From assembly GCA_022843625.1 (NCBI GenBank), contig JALHNH010000011.1, forward strand, positions 1 through 64,000: 64,000 nucleotides of DNA, written 5' to 3'. The stretch is from Bryobacter sp. (GTDB lineage Bacteria > Acidobacteriota > Terriglobia > Bryobacterales > Bryobacteraceae). Positions 25,179 to 33,203 of the stretch are shown here, one piece after another. The notes under the pieces were generated by a model. It worked only from the letters and a program-made list of their open reading frames with translations. It did no database searches and was not told the origin of the DNA. Every line of letters begins with the position of its first letter. The stretch's first letter is position 1. A program made the translations under genes and the position numbers.

Positions 25179-26945
25179 TCAGACCTCAATCCCAACAGCC
25201 CGCATCAGCGCAATCGCATTCGAGTGCGTAACCACCCCCGGCTGCATCTTGTAATCAAAACGCATCGTGCCATCTATGAGCTGATCCTCAAAGTGCACAT
25301 TCGCCGCACGGGGCCCCAGATCCTCAACAATGTGCGTCAATGCCAAATCATGCGTACTGGTAAAACCTACAGACCCGCGCTCCACCAGGCCCTTCAAAAT
25401 CGCTGCCGCCCCAATCCTCCGGTCATGCGAGTTGGTGCCGCTCAATACCTCATCGATGAGAAACAACACCGGGGTATCCCCGGCCGCTTTCTGCATGATG
25501 TCCCGCAGCCGCAAAATCTCCGCGTAGAATCTTGAAGTATTCCCCTGCAGCGAATCGTGCGTTGAGATAGAAGCCCCCAGCGCCAGCGGGCTGATCTTGA
25601 GACTCCTGGCCCGAACCGGCGCACCCGCCTGCGCCAGCACTGCATTGATTCCAACAGTCCGCATGAGAGTACTCTTGCCTGACATATTCGATCCGCTGAC
25701 CACAAAGACCCGGGTGGGATGCCCGAGCGCAATATCGTTTGAAACCGCCTGTGCACGAGGCATCAGCGGATGCGTCAGCTCAGTCGCAATAAAGGTAGGC
25801 CCCTCGGTCGTAAACTCCGGAAAGACATCCGTAGGGTTCTCATACTGGTAATTGGCAAGCGAGCTCAGCGCTTCAATCTCCCCCACCGCATCCAGCCACC
25901 GCCGCATTGCCGTGCCCGATTGCTTGCGCCAGTCCTCAAGCGCAAACGCCAGATGCAAATCATAAAGCACCAGCGGACCCAGCAGCCGCACCAGGAAGTG
26001 ATCCCGCGAATCAGCAAGCTCCATCCAGCGGCGCAGTTGCGCAATCCGTTTCGAAGGCGGCAAGCCATCAACATCGAGCTGCGCCCGCAGCGCAACCAGC
26101 CGCGCACACTGAAACTGCTCGGCTTCAATCCGGGCCAGCACCGCAGACAACAGTGCCACCTCATGAGCTGCCCCTTCAGCACCTTCCAGCACATGATGAA
26201 TCTCGAAGCGATAGCGCCACACAATCGAACCGCTCACAATCGCAATCGAGAGATAGTAAATCCGCAAATAAGGAAGCTCCGCCCCAAGCACATCAGCGAT
26301 CAGCGCCAGAGCCCCGGTGGCACCAAGTAAACCAAGAAATCGATACAGCGGCCGCGAAGCCTCGGCCAGTTTGGTAAACGCCGCCTCACCCCAATCGGCA
26401 AGCAAAGTAGCACGCAGTTGCCGCTTGTTCCCTGCCCCGATCACGGCCAGATCCTCACGAAGATCGAGCTTCGGCGACAACTCCCGAACCGCTTCCTGCC
26501 GGGCTGCAATCGTATTCAAATCAGCCGGCGCAAGCAGCCACCCGGCGAGAGTCGATTCCCCTAATCGGGTACGCGCCTGGCAAAGCAACTCAAACAAAGA
26601 AGCCCGCCCAAACAGATCCAGGTCATTAGCAAACAAATGCTCAGCTGGAACATGCGCTTCCCCCGTCGTCCCACGCCCGGCCCAGTTCCCCTGAATGCGG
26701 TCCAGCGCCTGTTCATAGTAAGCAATGGCGCGCTTGAAACGCTCGAGCCTGTCTGCAATAGCCTGAATCCGGATTCCCACCACGACAAAAAGAAGGGCGC
26801 AGCCCCCGACAACCCACCACTGCCCGTACCAGCCGGCAAGCAGTGCCGCAACAACAATCAGCAGCCGCAGGTTACCGAAGCGGGCCGCCTGGTCGTCCGC
26901 CTCTTTCCATGACCTGCGGCGCTGCTCCAAACGTTCTTCGTACAT
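25179..26945 (-). CDS. Membrane-anchored MutS-family ATPase
   Basis: 588 residues. Hydrophobic segments at about 25-60 and 205-250 suggest membrane anchoring, and the C-terminal part is the MutS domain V ATPase: Walker A SGSNMSGKSTLMRTVG (about 413-428), SLQGNTSRFYAEILRLRDI (ABC signature region), Walker B VLFLIDEVLSGTNSHDRR, and the switch THDLAL. The middle resembles the MutS lever/clamp domains (ESTLAGWLLAPAD, ELSPKLDLR). There is no mismatch-recognition FYE domain, so it is not classical MutS; it resembles the poorly characterised membrane MutS group. It is the last gene of argF-argH-argR-orf-mutS-like. Confidence 0.8.
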   Translation of the reverse strand: MYEERLEQRRRSWKEADDQAARFGNLRLLIVVAALLAGWYGQWWVVGGCALLFVVVGIRIQAIADRLERFKRAIAYYEQALDRIQGNWAGRGTTGEAHVPAEHLFANDLDLFGRASLFELLCQARTRLGESTLAGWLLAPADLNTIAARQEAVRELSPKLDLREDLAVIGAGNKRQLRATLLADWGEAAFTKLAEASRPLYRFLGLLGATGALALIADVLGAELPYLRIYYLSIAIVSGSIVWRYRFEIHHVLEGAEGAAHEVALLSAVLARIEAEQFQCARLVALRAQLDVDGLPPSKRIAQLRRWMELADSRDHFLVRLLGPLVLYDLHLAFALEDWRKQSGTAMRRWLDAVGEIEALSSLANYQYENPTDVFPEFTTEGPTFIATELTHPLMPRAQAVSNDIALGHPTRVFVVSGSNMSGKSTLMRTVGINAVLAQAGAPVRARSLKISPLALGASISTHDSLQGNTSRFYAEILRLRDIMQKAAGDTPVLFLIDEVLSGTNSHDRRIGAAAILKGLVERGSVGFTSTHDLALTHIVEDLGPRAANVHFEDQLIDGTMRFDYKMQPGVVTHSNAIALMRAVGIEV

Positions 26946-26966
26946 ACTTTGATTCTCCCAGAAGCC

Positions 26967-27218
26967 TCAGACTGAGATCGAATTTGCTTTTGCGAGAATT
27001 GCTGCGCGCACTTGAGGGTCCTTTGCCGCGTCTGCAGTAGAGACAAGCAACGCGGCCAATTTCGGATGGGCACGCGGGGAAAGAATCGGGACAAAGATGT
27101 CGAAGGTTTGCAACTGGCTGTCTAAGTCTTCGAGCGAACAATCCGGAAGCAGCGCCGCGAGGGTCTTGAGCACCTCAGGGATCTCAGTATCCCCAAGCAA
27201 GACACGCGGGGCGTCCAA
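26967..27218 (-). CDS. Small hypothetical protein after argR
   Basis: 83 residues from a TTG start (27216-27218) placed directly against the argR stop codon. Acidic, helical, Leu/Ala-rich (DTEIPEVLKTLAALLPDCSLEDLDSQLQTF ... AHPKLAALLVSTADAAKDPQVRAAILAKAN). The second half looks like a HEAT-like helical pair, but no family is recognised. It lies 21 bp upstream of the MutS-like gene. Tight packing supports it; the TTG start lowers certainty. Confidence 0.5.
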   Translation of the reverse strand: MDAPRVLLGDTEIPEVLKTLAALLPDCSLEDLDSQLQTFDIFVPILSPRAHPKLAALLVSTADAAKDPQVRAAILAKANSISV

Positions 27219-27641
27219 CTACGCCAGCCCTTCCAGTTCAGCGGCAAAAGAATTGGCCTGAGCCGAATCCGGCATGGCAATAAAAATCGTGTCATCACCC
27301 GCAATCGTACCCACCACATTCGGGTAGTCTTCCGAATCGAGGGCAATAGCAAGTGACATTGCATGACCCGGCGAGGTCCGGATCACAACCAGGTTTTGCG
27401 CCGCGACAGCCGACGTCATAAACTCCCGGGCAAGCGACAAAAACTTGGGAGTCGGATTCCCGATATCGGCATAGCCTTGAGCCGTTTTCACCAGCCCAAG
27501 CTCACGAATGTCTCGTGAAAGCGTAACTTGCGTCGCTTCAAAAGAGCGACGCTTCAGCAGTTGCGCCAGCTGTTCCTGCGTATGCACTTCTTCCTCGCGA
27601 ATCACCTTGAGGATCTGCTGCTGGCGCTCGCTTTTGTTCAT
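27219..27641 (-). CDS. argR: Arginine repressor ArgR
   Basis: 140 residues. N-terminal winged HTH (RQQILKVIREEEVHTQEQLAQLLK ... ATQVTLSRDIRELGLVK) and C-terminal hexamerisation/arginine-binding domain (NLVVIRTSPGHAMSLAIALDSEDYPNVVGTIAGDDTIFIA, with the GTIAGDDT loop that binds arginine). It represses arginine biosynthesis when arginine is abundant. The start overlaps the argH stop as ATGA. Its predicted targets, two ARG boxes, lie in front of argF at the head of this operon, so it probably autoregulates. Confidence 0.95.
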   Translation of the reverse strand: MNKSERQQQILKVIREEEVHTQEQLAQLLKRRSFEATQVTLSRDIRELGLVKTAQGYADIGNPTPKFLSLAREFMTSAVAAQNLVVIRTSPGHAMSLAIALDSEDYPNVVGTIAGDDTIFIAMPDSAQANSFAAELEGLA

Positions 27642-29026
27642 AGTTTCTCGAGACGGGCCTGAGCCTCACGCAGTGCAGCCGCCACACTCTGCGGCGCTGT
27701 CCCACCCGGCACCACACGCGTCTGCATGCCGTGCCGTGGGTCCTTCAGGATAAAGACAAAGTCTGGAGTAAAGTGCGGGTCAAAGGCATGCAATTCTTCG
27801 GCAGTAAAACTGGCCGGATTCTTGCCAGTCTTGATCCCGTGCAGAACAAGCCGCCCTGCCAGCTTATGCGACTGATGAAACGGCAACCCGGCCCGCGACA
27901 AAGCCTCGGCAATGTCGGTTGCGACTACCCACGATTCCGCGCAAGCCTTCTCTGGAATCTCGGGCTTGATCGTAACGTTCTGCGCGACGATACTGGCCAT
28001 ATTCAGGCAGGAGATCGTCTGATCGGCAGCATCAAAGAGCTGCTCCTTGTCTTCCTGCATGTCGCGATTGTAGGTAAGCGGCAGCCCCTTCATCGTCACG
28101 AACAGAGCCGAGTAAGCTCCAAAGACCCGGCCGCACTTGCCACGAATCAATTCGAGCGAATCGGGGTTCTTCTTCTGCGGCATCAGGCTCGACCCAGATG
28201 TGACACCGTCGCTCAATTCCATCCAGGCGAACTCATCGCTTGAATAAAGAATCCAGTCTTCCGAAAGACGCGAAAGGTGCAGCATCACAAGATTGGCTGC
28301 ATGCATATAGTCGAGAACAAAGTCACGATCTGCAGACACGTCCATCGAGTTGTAGGTGATCGAGGCGAAGCCAAGATCGCGGGCGATTGAGTTGCGGTCA
28401 AAAGGGAAGGCGCTACCAGCGAGGGCGCCGCTGCCAAGCGGAAGCACATTCGTCCGGGCATGCGCCTGATGCAGCCGTTCTACATCACGAGCGAACATCT
28501 CGTAATAAGCCAGAAGGTAATGCGGCCAGAGCACGGCCTGAGCCCGGCGCATGTGCGTATAGCCAGGAATAACGGCTTGTGGGTACTTGTTCGCCAGCTT
28601 CAGCAACTCACCCATCAGAGACTTCGTAGCAGCAATAGTCGTCTCAATCGTCGACCGTAGCCAGAGCCGTGTATCGAGAGACACCTGTTCATTGCGGCTT
28701 CGCCCGGTGTGGATCTTGTCGGCAAGCTCGCCAGTCTTCTCTTTGAGCTGACGAATCACAAACGAGTGCACGTCCTCGTCGCTGGCTCCGTTGAAGTAAG
28801 CCGAATTCTTCGCTTCGGTCTGGATCTCTTCAAAGGCTTTGACAATGCGGCCACGCTCTTCGGCATTGAGAATTCCCACACTCTCCAGTGCCCGGGCAAA
28901 CGCCTTCGAGCCTTCCAGATCCGCTTCAATCAGGCGCTTGTCGAAATGCAGCGACTCAGAGAATTTTTCGAAATACTTGTCCTGGCCAGCTTCAAAGCGG
29001 CCGCCATAGAGCTTTTCTTGCATCAT
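27638..29026 (-). CDS. argH: Argininosuccinate lyase
   Basis: 462 residues. Fumarase/aspartase superfamily signatures: LYGGRFEAGQDKYFEKFSESLHFD, HTGRSRNEQVSLDTRLW, GYTHMRRAQAVLWPH, and the mobile loop GSSLMPQKKNPDSLELIRGK with the catalytic Ser. It splits argininosuccinate into arginine and fumarate, the last step of arginine synthesis. It lies 7 bp after argF; ATG 29026 or ATG 29023 may be the start. argG is not in this window. Confidence 0.97.
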   Translation of the reverse strand: MMQEKLYGGRFEAGQDKYFEKFSESLHFDKRLIEADLEGSKAFARALESVGILNAEERGRIVKAFEEIQTEAKNSAYFNGASDEDVHSFVIRQLKEKTGELADKIHTGRSRNEQVSLDTRLWLRSTIETTIAATKSLMGELLKLANKYPQAVIPGYTHMRRAQAVLWPHYLLAYYEMFARDVERLHQAHARTNVLPLGSGALAGSAFPFDRNSIARDLGFASITYNSMDVSADRDFVLDYMHAANLVMLHLSRLSEDWILYSSDEFAWMELSDGVTSGSSLMPQKKNPDSLELIRGKCGRVFGAYSALFVTMKGLPLTYNRDMQEDKEQLFDAADQTISCLNMASIVAQNVTIKPEIPEKACAESWVVATDIAEALSRAGLPFHQSHKLAGRLVLHGIKTGKNPASFTAEELHAFDPHFTPDFVFILKDPRHGMQTRVVPGGTAPQSVAAALREAQARLEKL

Positions 29027-29033
29027 TTTTATC

Positions 29034-29987
29034 CTAAGCGAGCAGCATCAGAAGCAGCGCCTTCTGGGCATGCAAGCGGTTTTCGGCCTGATCGAAAACA
29101 GCCGACTGATTGGATTCAATCACTGCATCCGTCACTTCCTGTCCACGCTTGGCCGGCAGGCAATGAAGAAAAATCGCATCTCGCGACGCAGCGGCCATCA
29201 GTTCGGAATTCACCTGATATGGAGTGAAGGTGCGGATTCGTTCTTCTGCTTCGGCTTCCTGTCCCATACTGGTCCAGACATCGGTATAAACTACGTGAGC
29301 GCCGCTCACACCCTCATTGACATCGTTCGTCACACTGACGCTGCCACCGGCCTGCTGGGCAAAGTGTAAGGATTGATCCAGCACATGCATGTTAGGCTCA
29401 TAACCCTTCGGGCAAGCGATAGAAATATGCATACCCATCCGCGCTCCGTTGAGCATCAGCGAGTGTGCAACATTATTGCCGTCGCCAACAAAGCAAAGCT
29501 TGATGCCGGCCAGGCTGTCAAAACGCTCTTCGATCGTCTGAAGATCGGCAAAACTCTGACAAGGATGGTACATGTCGCTCAGTGCGTTGATCACCGGCAC
29601 GCTCGACCACGCAGCCAGTTCATCGATCGTAGATTGCAAAAACGTCCTTGCCACAATGGCATTCGTCCAGCGATCGAGATTGCGAGCAATGTCCTTGGTC
29701 GGTTCGCGGTCCCCGATCGGCCCGATGGAAACAACAGCGTCCCCGCCAAGTTGCTTGATGGCAAGTTCAAAGGTGAGACGAGTGCGAAGTGAGGGCTTCT
29801 CAAACAGCAAGCTGAGGTAGCGGTGCTTCAGCGAAGCCGCATAACGCGTCGGGTTGAGCTTGAGCTCCGAGGCGAGACTGAGCAAATCACGAAGTTCAGA
29901 ACTGGTGATCGACAGATCGCTAGTGAGATCGCCGGAGGCAATGACGGGGGCCTGCGGAGAGGCTTCGGAAACGAGTGCAGCAGACAT
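29034..29987 (-). CDS. argF: Ornithine carbamoyltransferase
   Basis: 317 residues. Carbamoyl phosphate site FEKPSLRTRLTFE, HPCQSFADLQTIEE, FVGDGNNVAHSLM (ornithine-type), and HCLPAKRGQEVTD with the catalytic Cys, plus DQAENRLHAQKALL at the C-terminus. These features favour ornithine over N-acetylornithine as substrate. It makes citrulline from ornithine and carbamoyl phosphate. ATG 29987 is chosen; a TTG six codons upstream would place the start inside an ARG box. No strong ribosome site is visible, and the ARG box ends 3 bp before the start codon. Confidence 0.94.
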   Translation of the reverse strand: MSAALVSEASPQAPVIASGDLTSDLSITSSELRDLLSLASELKLNPTRYAASLKHRYLSLLFEKPSLRTRLTFELAIKQLGGDAVVSIGPIGDREPTKDIARNLDRWTNAIVARTFLQSTIDELAAWSSVPVINALSDMYHPCQSFADLQTIEERFDSLAGIKLCFVGDGNNVAHSLMLNGARMGMHISIACPKGYEPNMHVLDQSLHFAQQAGGSVSVTNDVNEGVSGAHVVYTDVWTSMGQEAEAEERIRTFTPYQVNSELMAAASRDAIFLHCLPAKRGQEVTDAVIESNQSAVFDQAENRLHAQKALLLMLLA

Positions 29988-29990
29988 GAC

Positions 29991-30025
29991 TGTATTTTTA
30001 TTCAACCCTTATGAATAATAATACA
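29991..30025 (-). promoter_or_regulatory. Two ARG boxes (ArgR operator) upstream of argF
   Basis: 29991-30004 reads, on the minus strand, TGAATAAAAATACA; 30012-30025 on the plus strand reads TGAATAATAATACA. Both match the ArgR consensus (TGAAT..A.AT.CA type), in opposite orientation, with centres 21 bp apart, the spacing of paired 18-bp ARG boxes separated by 3 bp. They lie directly upstream of argF and just after the stop codon of the preceding gene. ArgR, encoded downstream in the same operon, should bind here. Confidence 0.85.
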
Positions 30026-30026
30026 G

Positions 30027-30443
30027 TTATTTCGCCTTGTAAATGGTCGAGTATCCGGGGATGGCAGCGCCAATTCCTGCCCCGATCAATCCACCAATTC
30101 CGCCAACGATCGGCCCTGTGGTACTTCGCTCCAGATCGCCAGGGGTGAATACTCCAGCAGCGAAGCCAATACCAAAACCGATGGCCGCGCCGATCGCCGC
30201 ATTTTTGCCCCTCGCAGAACCGCTGCGAATGCCAACCCGTCTGATATCCGGCTTGGCGATCGTGATCACTTTCTTGTTCTCAACGACAACCAGCAAATCA
30301 TCCGTCACCGATTGAACACGGCCAGTATGCCGTTCCTTCTTTAGAACCACGATCACCTGCTTCTCAGGCGGCAACTGCTTGACGACAGCCCAATCCTGCG
30401 CCTGGCAAACAAGGCAGGCGGCAAGAAGAATTACGAGTCTCAT
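30027..30443 (-). CDS. Exported glycine-zipper protein, unknown function
   Basis: 138 residues. Signal peptide (MRLVILLAACLVCQA), a small beta domain (VVLKKERHTGRVQSVTDDLLVVVENKKVITIAKPDIRRV, reminiscent of an Sm/SH3-like fold) and two Gly-zipper helices (AAIGAAIGFGIGFAAG; PIVGGIGGLIGAGIGAAIPG) that could insert in or associate with a membrane. Proteins of this layout recur in Acidobacteriota with unknown role. It lies directly upstream of the ARG boxes, so argF is probably transcribed from its own promoter. Confidence 0.65.
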   Translation of the reverse strand: MRLVILLAACLVCQAQDWAVVKQLPPEKQVIVVLKKERHTGRVQSVTDDLLVVVENKKVITIAKPDIRRVGIRSGSARGKNAAIGAAIGFGIGFAAGVFTPGDLERSTTGPIVGGIGGLIGAGIGAAIPGYSTIYKAK

Positions 30444-30499
30444 ATTTACTCACGCTCCATATCACCGGGAATCGGCTCAAACGGCATAAACTGAAACTC

Positions 30500-31645
30500 A
30501 TGCCTGAACCGCTCGATCTCGTCCGGGTGAACGTGCCCGCACGAATTGCTCAACTGGATTTTAGTATCTCCCTTCCCCGCGATTGGAATGTCATCGAACT
30601 CCCAGAAGAGGAAGTCGACTTCAGCGCACCAGAGAAGTTCTTCCCGCTCATGATCGCCGCAACGCCGTGGGCTGCCGTCATGATGTCAGCAGCAGCCCGG
30701 CCTGGCTTCGAAGACGGCACCCTCCAGGATTGGAGCCTTTTTCTTTTGAATTCCCAGGGAATCCGTCCCACCGCATTTATGCCGTCCACGATTGGCAATG
30801 TCCAGGGTTTGGTCGGTACAGGGCAGCAGGAGCAGGAAGGCACCTTGCTCGAATTCAGATTTGCGTTCTTTGAAGACGGCGGGCGCCTTGTCTATCTTGG
30901 CCTCCTCGCTCCCGAAGCAATCAGCACATCGATGGAGCCAGTGTGGAAGGCTGCTCTCGACGGCTTCATTCTTGAGACGGTACAGGGCCAGACCGTACCG
31001 ATCGGGCCCGGTATGGGCATCAGTCCCCCGCCTCGCCCCCCCGAGCCGATAGCCGAGCCTGCAGCAGTTCCACCCGCACCTCAGTTCACAGACGAAGACA
31101 TGGGCTTCTATGCCAAAGCAGACAACCCAGCCACACTCGATCCCGAACATCCCTTCAACACGAGTCTCCGCGATCAGGGCATCGGTTTTGTACCCAACGT
31201 GCTCGAACTGGACGCAGAAGCAAAGACCGCCAGACTTGGCGCAGGCGCCATCCAGGCTCTGATCCGTGTAGCCTTTGGCTGGTTCGTAATCGACGACGGC
31301 CGGCGAACCATGGTGCTCGACCCTGATGAGAAGATCCAAATCAACCTCAGCGTCATCCCCAAAGACGGCCGCACTATCGATCAAATCCTCGACGCGATCC
31401 AGTCAGAAGCCGAACAGAGCTACCCTGAGCCCGAGTTCATCCGCTTCGCAAACGACGGTATCTCGGCCCTCGCCGTGCGCAACATCGCCGTCAACGACGA
31501 GGCCATCGAGCAGATTCACATGATGGTCGATTGGGCAGATGATTCAGCAATGCTGCGCGCCCGCGTCACGTCCGATCCGCCCTCCATGCGATTTGCTGTC
31601 GACTACGCCGACCGCATTCTAAAGAGCATAAGCTTTGAATCCTGA
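30500..31645 (+). CDS. Hypothetical protein with two similar-looking domains
   Basis: 381 residues, acidic, no signal peptide. The N-terminal part (about 15-155, ISLPRDWNVIELPEEEVDF ... VWKAALDGFIL) resembles the PsbP/Mog1/DcrB-like fold by its opening and pattern. A Pro-rich linker (about 168-195) leads to a second domain (about 200-381) with a comparable closing pattern (FAVDYADRILKSISFES). I do not recognise a named family. The next gene starts 20 bp downstream. Confidence 0.6.
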   Translation: MPEPLDLVRVNVPARIAQLDFSISLPRDWNVIELPEEEVDFSAPEKFFPLMIAATPWAAVMMSAAARPGFEDGTLQDWSLFLLNSQGIRPTAFMPSTIGNVQGLVGTGQQEQEGTLLEFRFAFFEDGGRLVYLGLLAPEAISTSMEPVWKAALDGFILETVQGQTVPIGPGMGISPPPRPPEPIAEPAAVPPAPQFTDEDMGFYAKADNPATLDPEHPFNTSLRDQGIGFVPNVLELDAEAKTARLGAGAIQALIRVAFGWFVIDDGRRTMVLDPDEKIQINLSVIPKDGRTIDQILDAIQSEAEQSYPEPEFIRFANDGISALAVRNIAVNDEAIEQIHMMVDWADDSAMLRARVTSDPPSMRFAVDYADRILKSISFES

Positions 31646-31665
31646 TAAATTCTAGGAGCACATCT

Positions 31666-33201
31666 ATGTCATTCACCAAAGCCGTTGCACTGTTCATTGG
31701 AATCTCCTTCGCAGCTTCCGCTCAGACTCCCCTCAGCGCCGAACTGGTCATCCGAGCCGACAAGCCCGGCTATCAGGTGAACCGCCAAATCTTTGGCCAA
31801 TTCGCCGAACACCTGGGCTACGGCATCTATGGCGGAATCTGGGTGGGAGAAGACTCCAAGATCCCTAATACCCGCGGATATCGAAACGATGTACTTCAGG
31901 CCTTGCGCAACCTGAAGGTGCCCGTCATCCGCTGGCCCGGCGGCTGCTTCGCCGACGAGTACAACTGGCGCGAAGGCGTTGGCCCCCGGTCCAAGCGCCC
32001 CGTCAAGATCAACACACACTGGGGCGGCGTAACCGAACCGAACACCTTCGGAACCCACGAATTTATGGACTTTGCTGAGCTCGTAGGTGCCGAAGCCTAT
32101 GTGAGCGGCAATGTTGGTAATGGCTCTCCGCGGGAAATGGCCGAGTGGGTCGAATACATGACCTCACCCGCAGGCACCCTCGCGGATGAGCGGGCTGCCA
32201 ACGGCCGGAAGGCTCCCTGGAAGGTCCCTTACTTTGGGCTCGGCAATGAGCTCTGGGGTTGCGGCGGCAACATGCGCGCCGAGTATGCAGCCGACGTTAC
32301 GCGTCGCTATTCAACGTTTATAAAGGTGCCTGAAGGCGTGAAGATCATGAAGATGGCCAGTGGGCCATCCGACTCCGACTATCACTGGACTGAAGTGATG
32401 ATGCGCGACGCCGGAAAGCAGTTTGACGGCATCGGTCTCCACTACTACACGCTACCCGGAACCTGGGCCAAGAAGGGCCCTGCTTATGGATTTGACGAAG
32501 CAGCCTGGGCGAAAACCTTGGCCGCAAGTCTGAAGCTCGACGAGTTCATCGTCCGGCACAAAGCCATCATGGACAAGTACGATCCGAACAAGCGCGTCTG
32601 GCTGGGAGTGGATGAATGGGGATCCTGGTACGACCCGGAACCGGGAACTAACCGCGGCTTCCTGCAACAGCAAAACACCCTGCAGGACGCCTTGATTGCC
32701 GCCCTCAACATCAACCTCTTCGTCAAACACGGCGACCGCGTCAAGATGGCGAACATTGCCCAGATGGTAAACGTGCTGCAAGCGATGATCTTCACCAAAG
32801 ACGACAAGATGGTTTTGACTCCCACTTATCATGTCTTCGATCTTTACAAGGCCTATCAGGATGCGACGAGCCTTCCGGTGGAATTGAAATCGCCCTTCTA
32901 TAACAAAGACGCCTGGACGATTCCAGCCGTCAGCGCATCGGCCGTTCGGGATGCCGCTGGCAAAGTACACGCTGGCTTAACGAACGCCGACCCCAACCGC
33001 AGCGTCAGCCTGCAGATCACAGGTTGGAAGGGGACTCGCGTCAGTGGCCGCATCATCACGGCAACAACGATGGACGCTCGCAACACGTTCGAGAAACCCG
33101 CAGCGCTCACCCCCACAAAGTTTGAAGGCGCAGAACTCCGCAACGGAACACTGCAGGTGCTGTTGCCACCAAAGTCAGTAGTGATGCTGGACTTCGAGTA
33201 G
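31666..33201 (+). CDS. Secreted GH51 alpha-L-arabinofuranosidase
   Basis: 511 residues with a signal peptide (MSFTKAVALFIGISFAASAQ). Family GH51 features: NRQIFGQFAEHLGYGIYGGIWV, PVIRWPGGCFADEYNWREGVGPRSKRP, GLGNELWG with the acid/base Glu195, and VDEWGSWYD with the nucleophile Glu317, then the C-terminal beta-sandwich. It releases terminal arabinofuranose from arabinan or arabinoxylan side chains outside the cytoplasm, fitting a plant-polysaccharide-degrading soil life. AGGAG lies 8 bp before ATG 31666. It is convergent with the M19 peptidase gene, with only 2 bp between stop codons. Confidence 0.93.
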   Translation: MSFTKAVALFIGISFAASAQTPLSAELVIRADKPGYQVNRQIFGQFAEHLGYGIYGGIWVGEDSKIPNTRGYRNDVLQALRNLKVPVIRWPGGCFADEYNWREGVGPRSKRPVKINTHWGGVTEPNTFGTHEFMDFAELVGAEAYVSGNVGNGSPREMAEWVEYMTSPAGTLADERAANGRKAPWKVPYFGLGNELWGCGGNMRAEYAADVTRRYSTFIKVPEGVKIMKMASGPSDSDYHWTEVMMRDAGKQFDGIGLHYYTLPGTWAKKGPAYGFDEAAWAKTLAASLKLDEFIVRHKAIMDKYDPNKRVWLGVDEWGSWYDPEPGTNRGFLQQQNTLQDALIAALNINLFVKHGDRVKMANIAQMVNVLQAMIFTKDDKMVLTPTYHVFDLYKAYQDATSLPVELKSPFYNKDAWTIPAVSASAVRDAAGKVHAGLTNADPNRSVSLQITGWKGTRVSGRIITATTMDARNTFEKPAALTPTKFEGAELRNGTLQVLLPPKSVVMLDFE

Positions 33202-33203
33202 CG

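Noticed and set aside
24799..25254. Plus-strand frame starting MHPHARRPVARLADENF, reminiscent of DUF5615 toxins
   Set aside because: Only a five-residue match; the rest of the frame is not protein-like and runs into the MutS gene.
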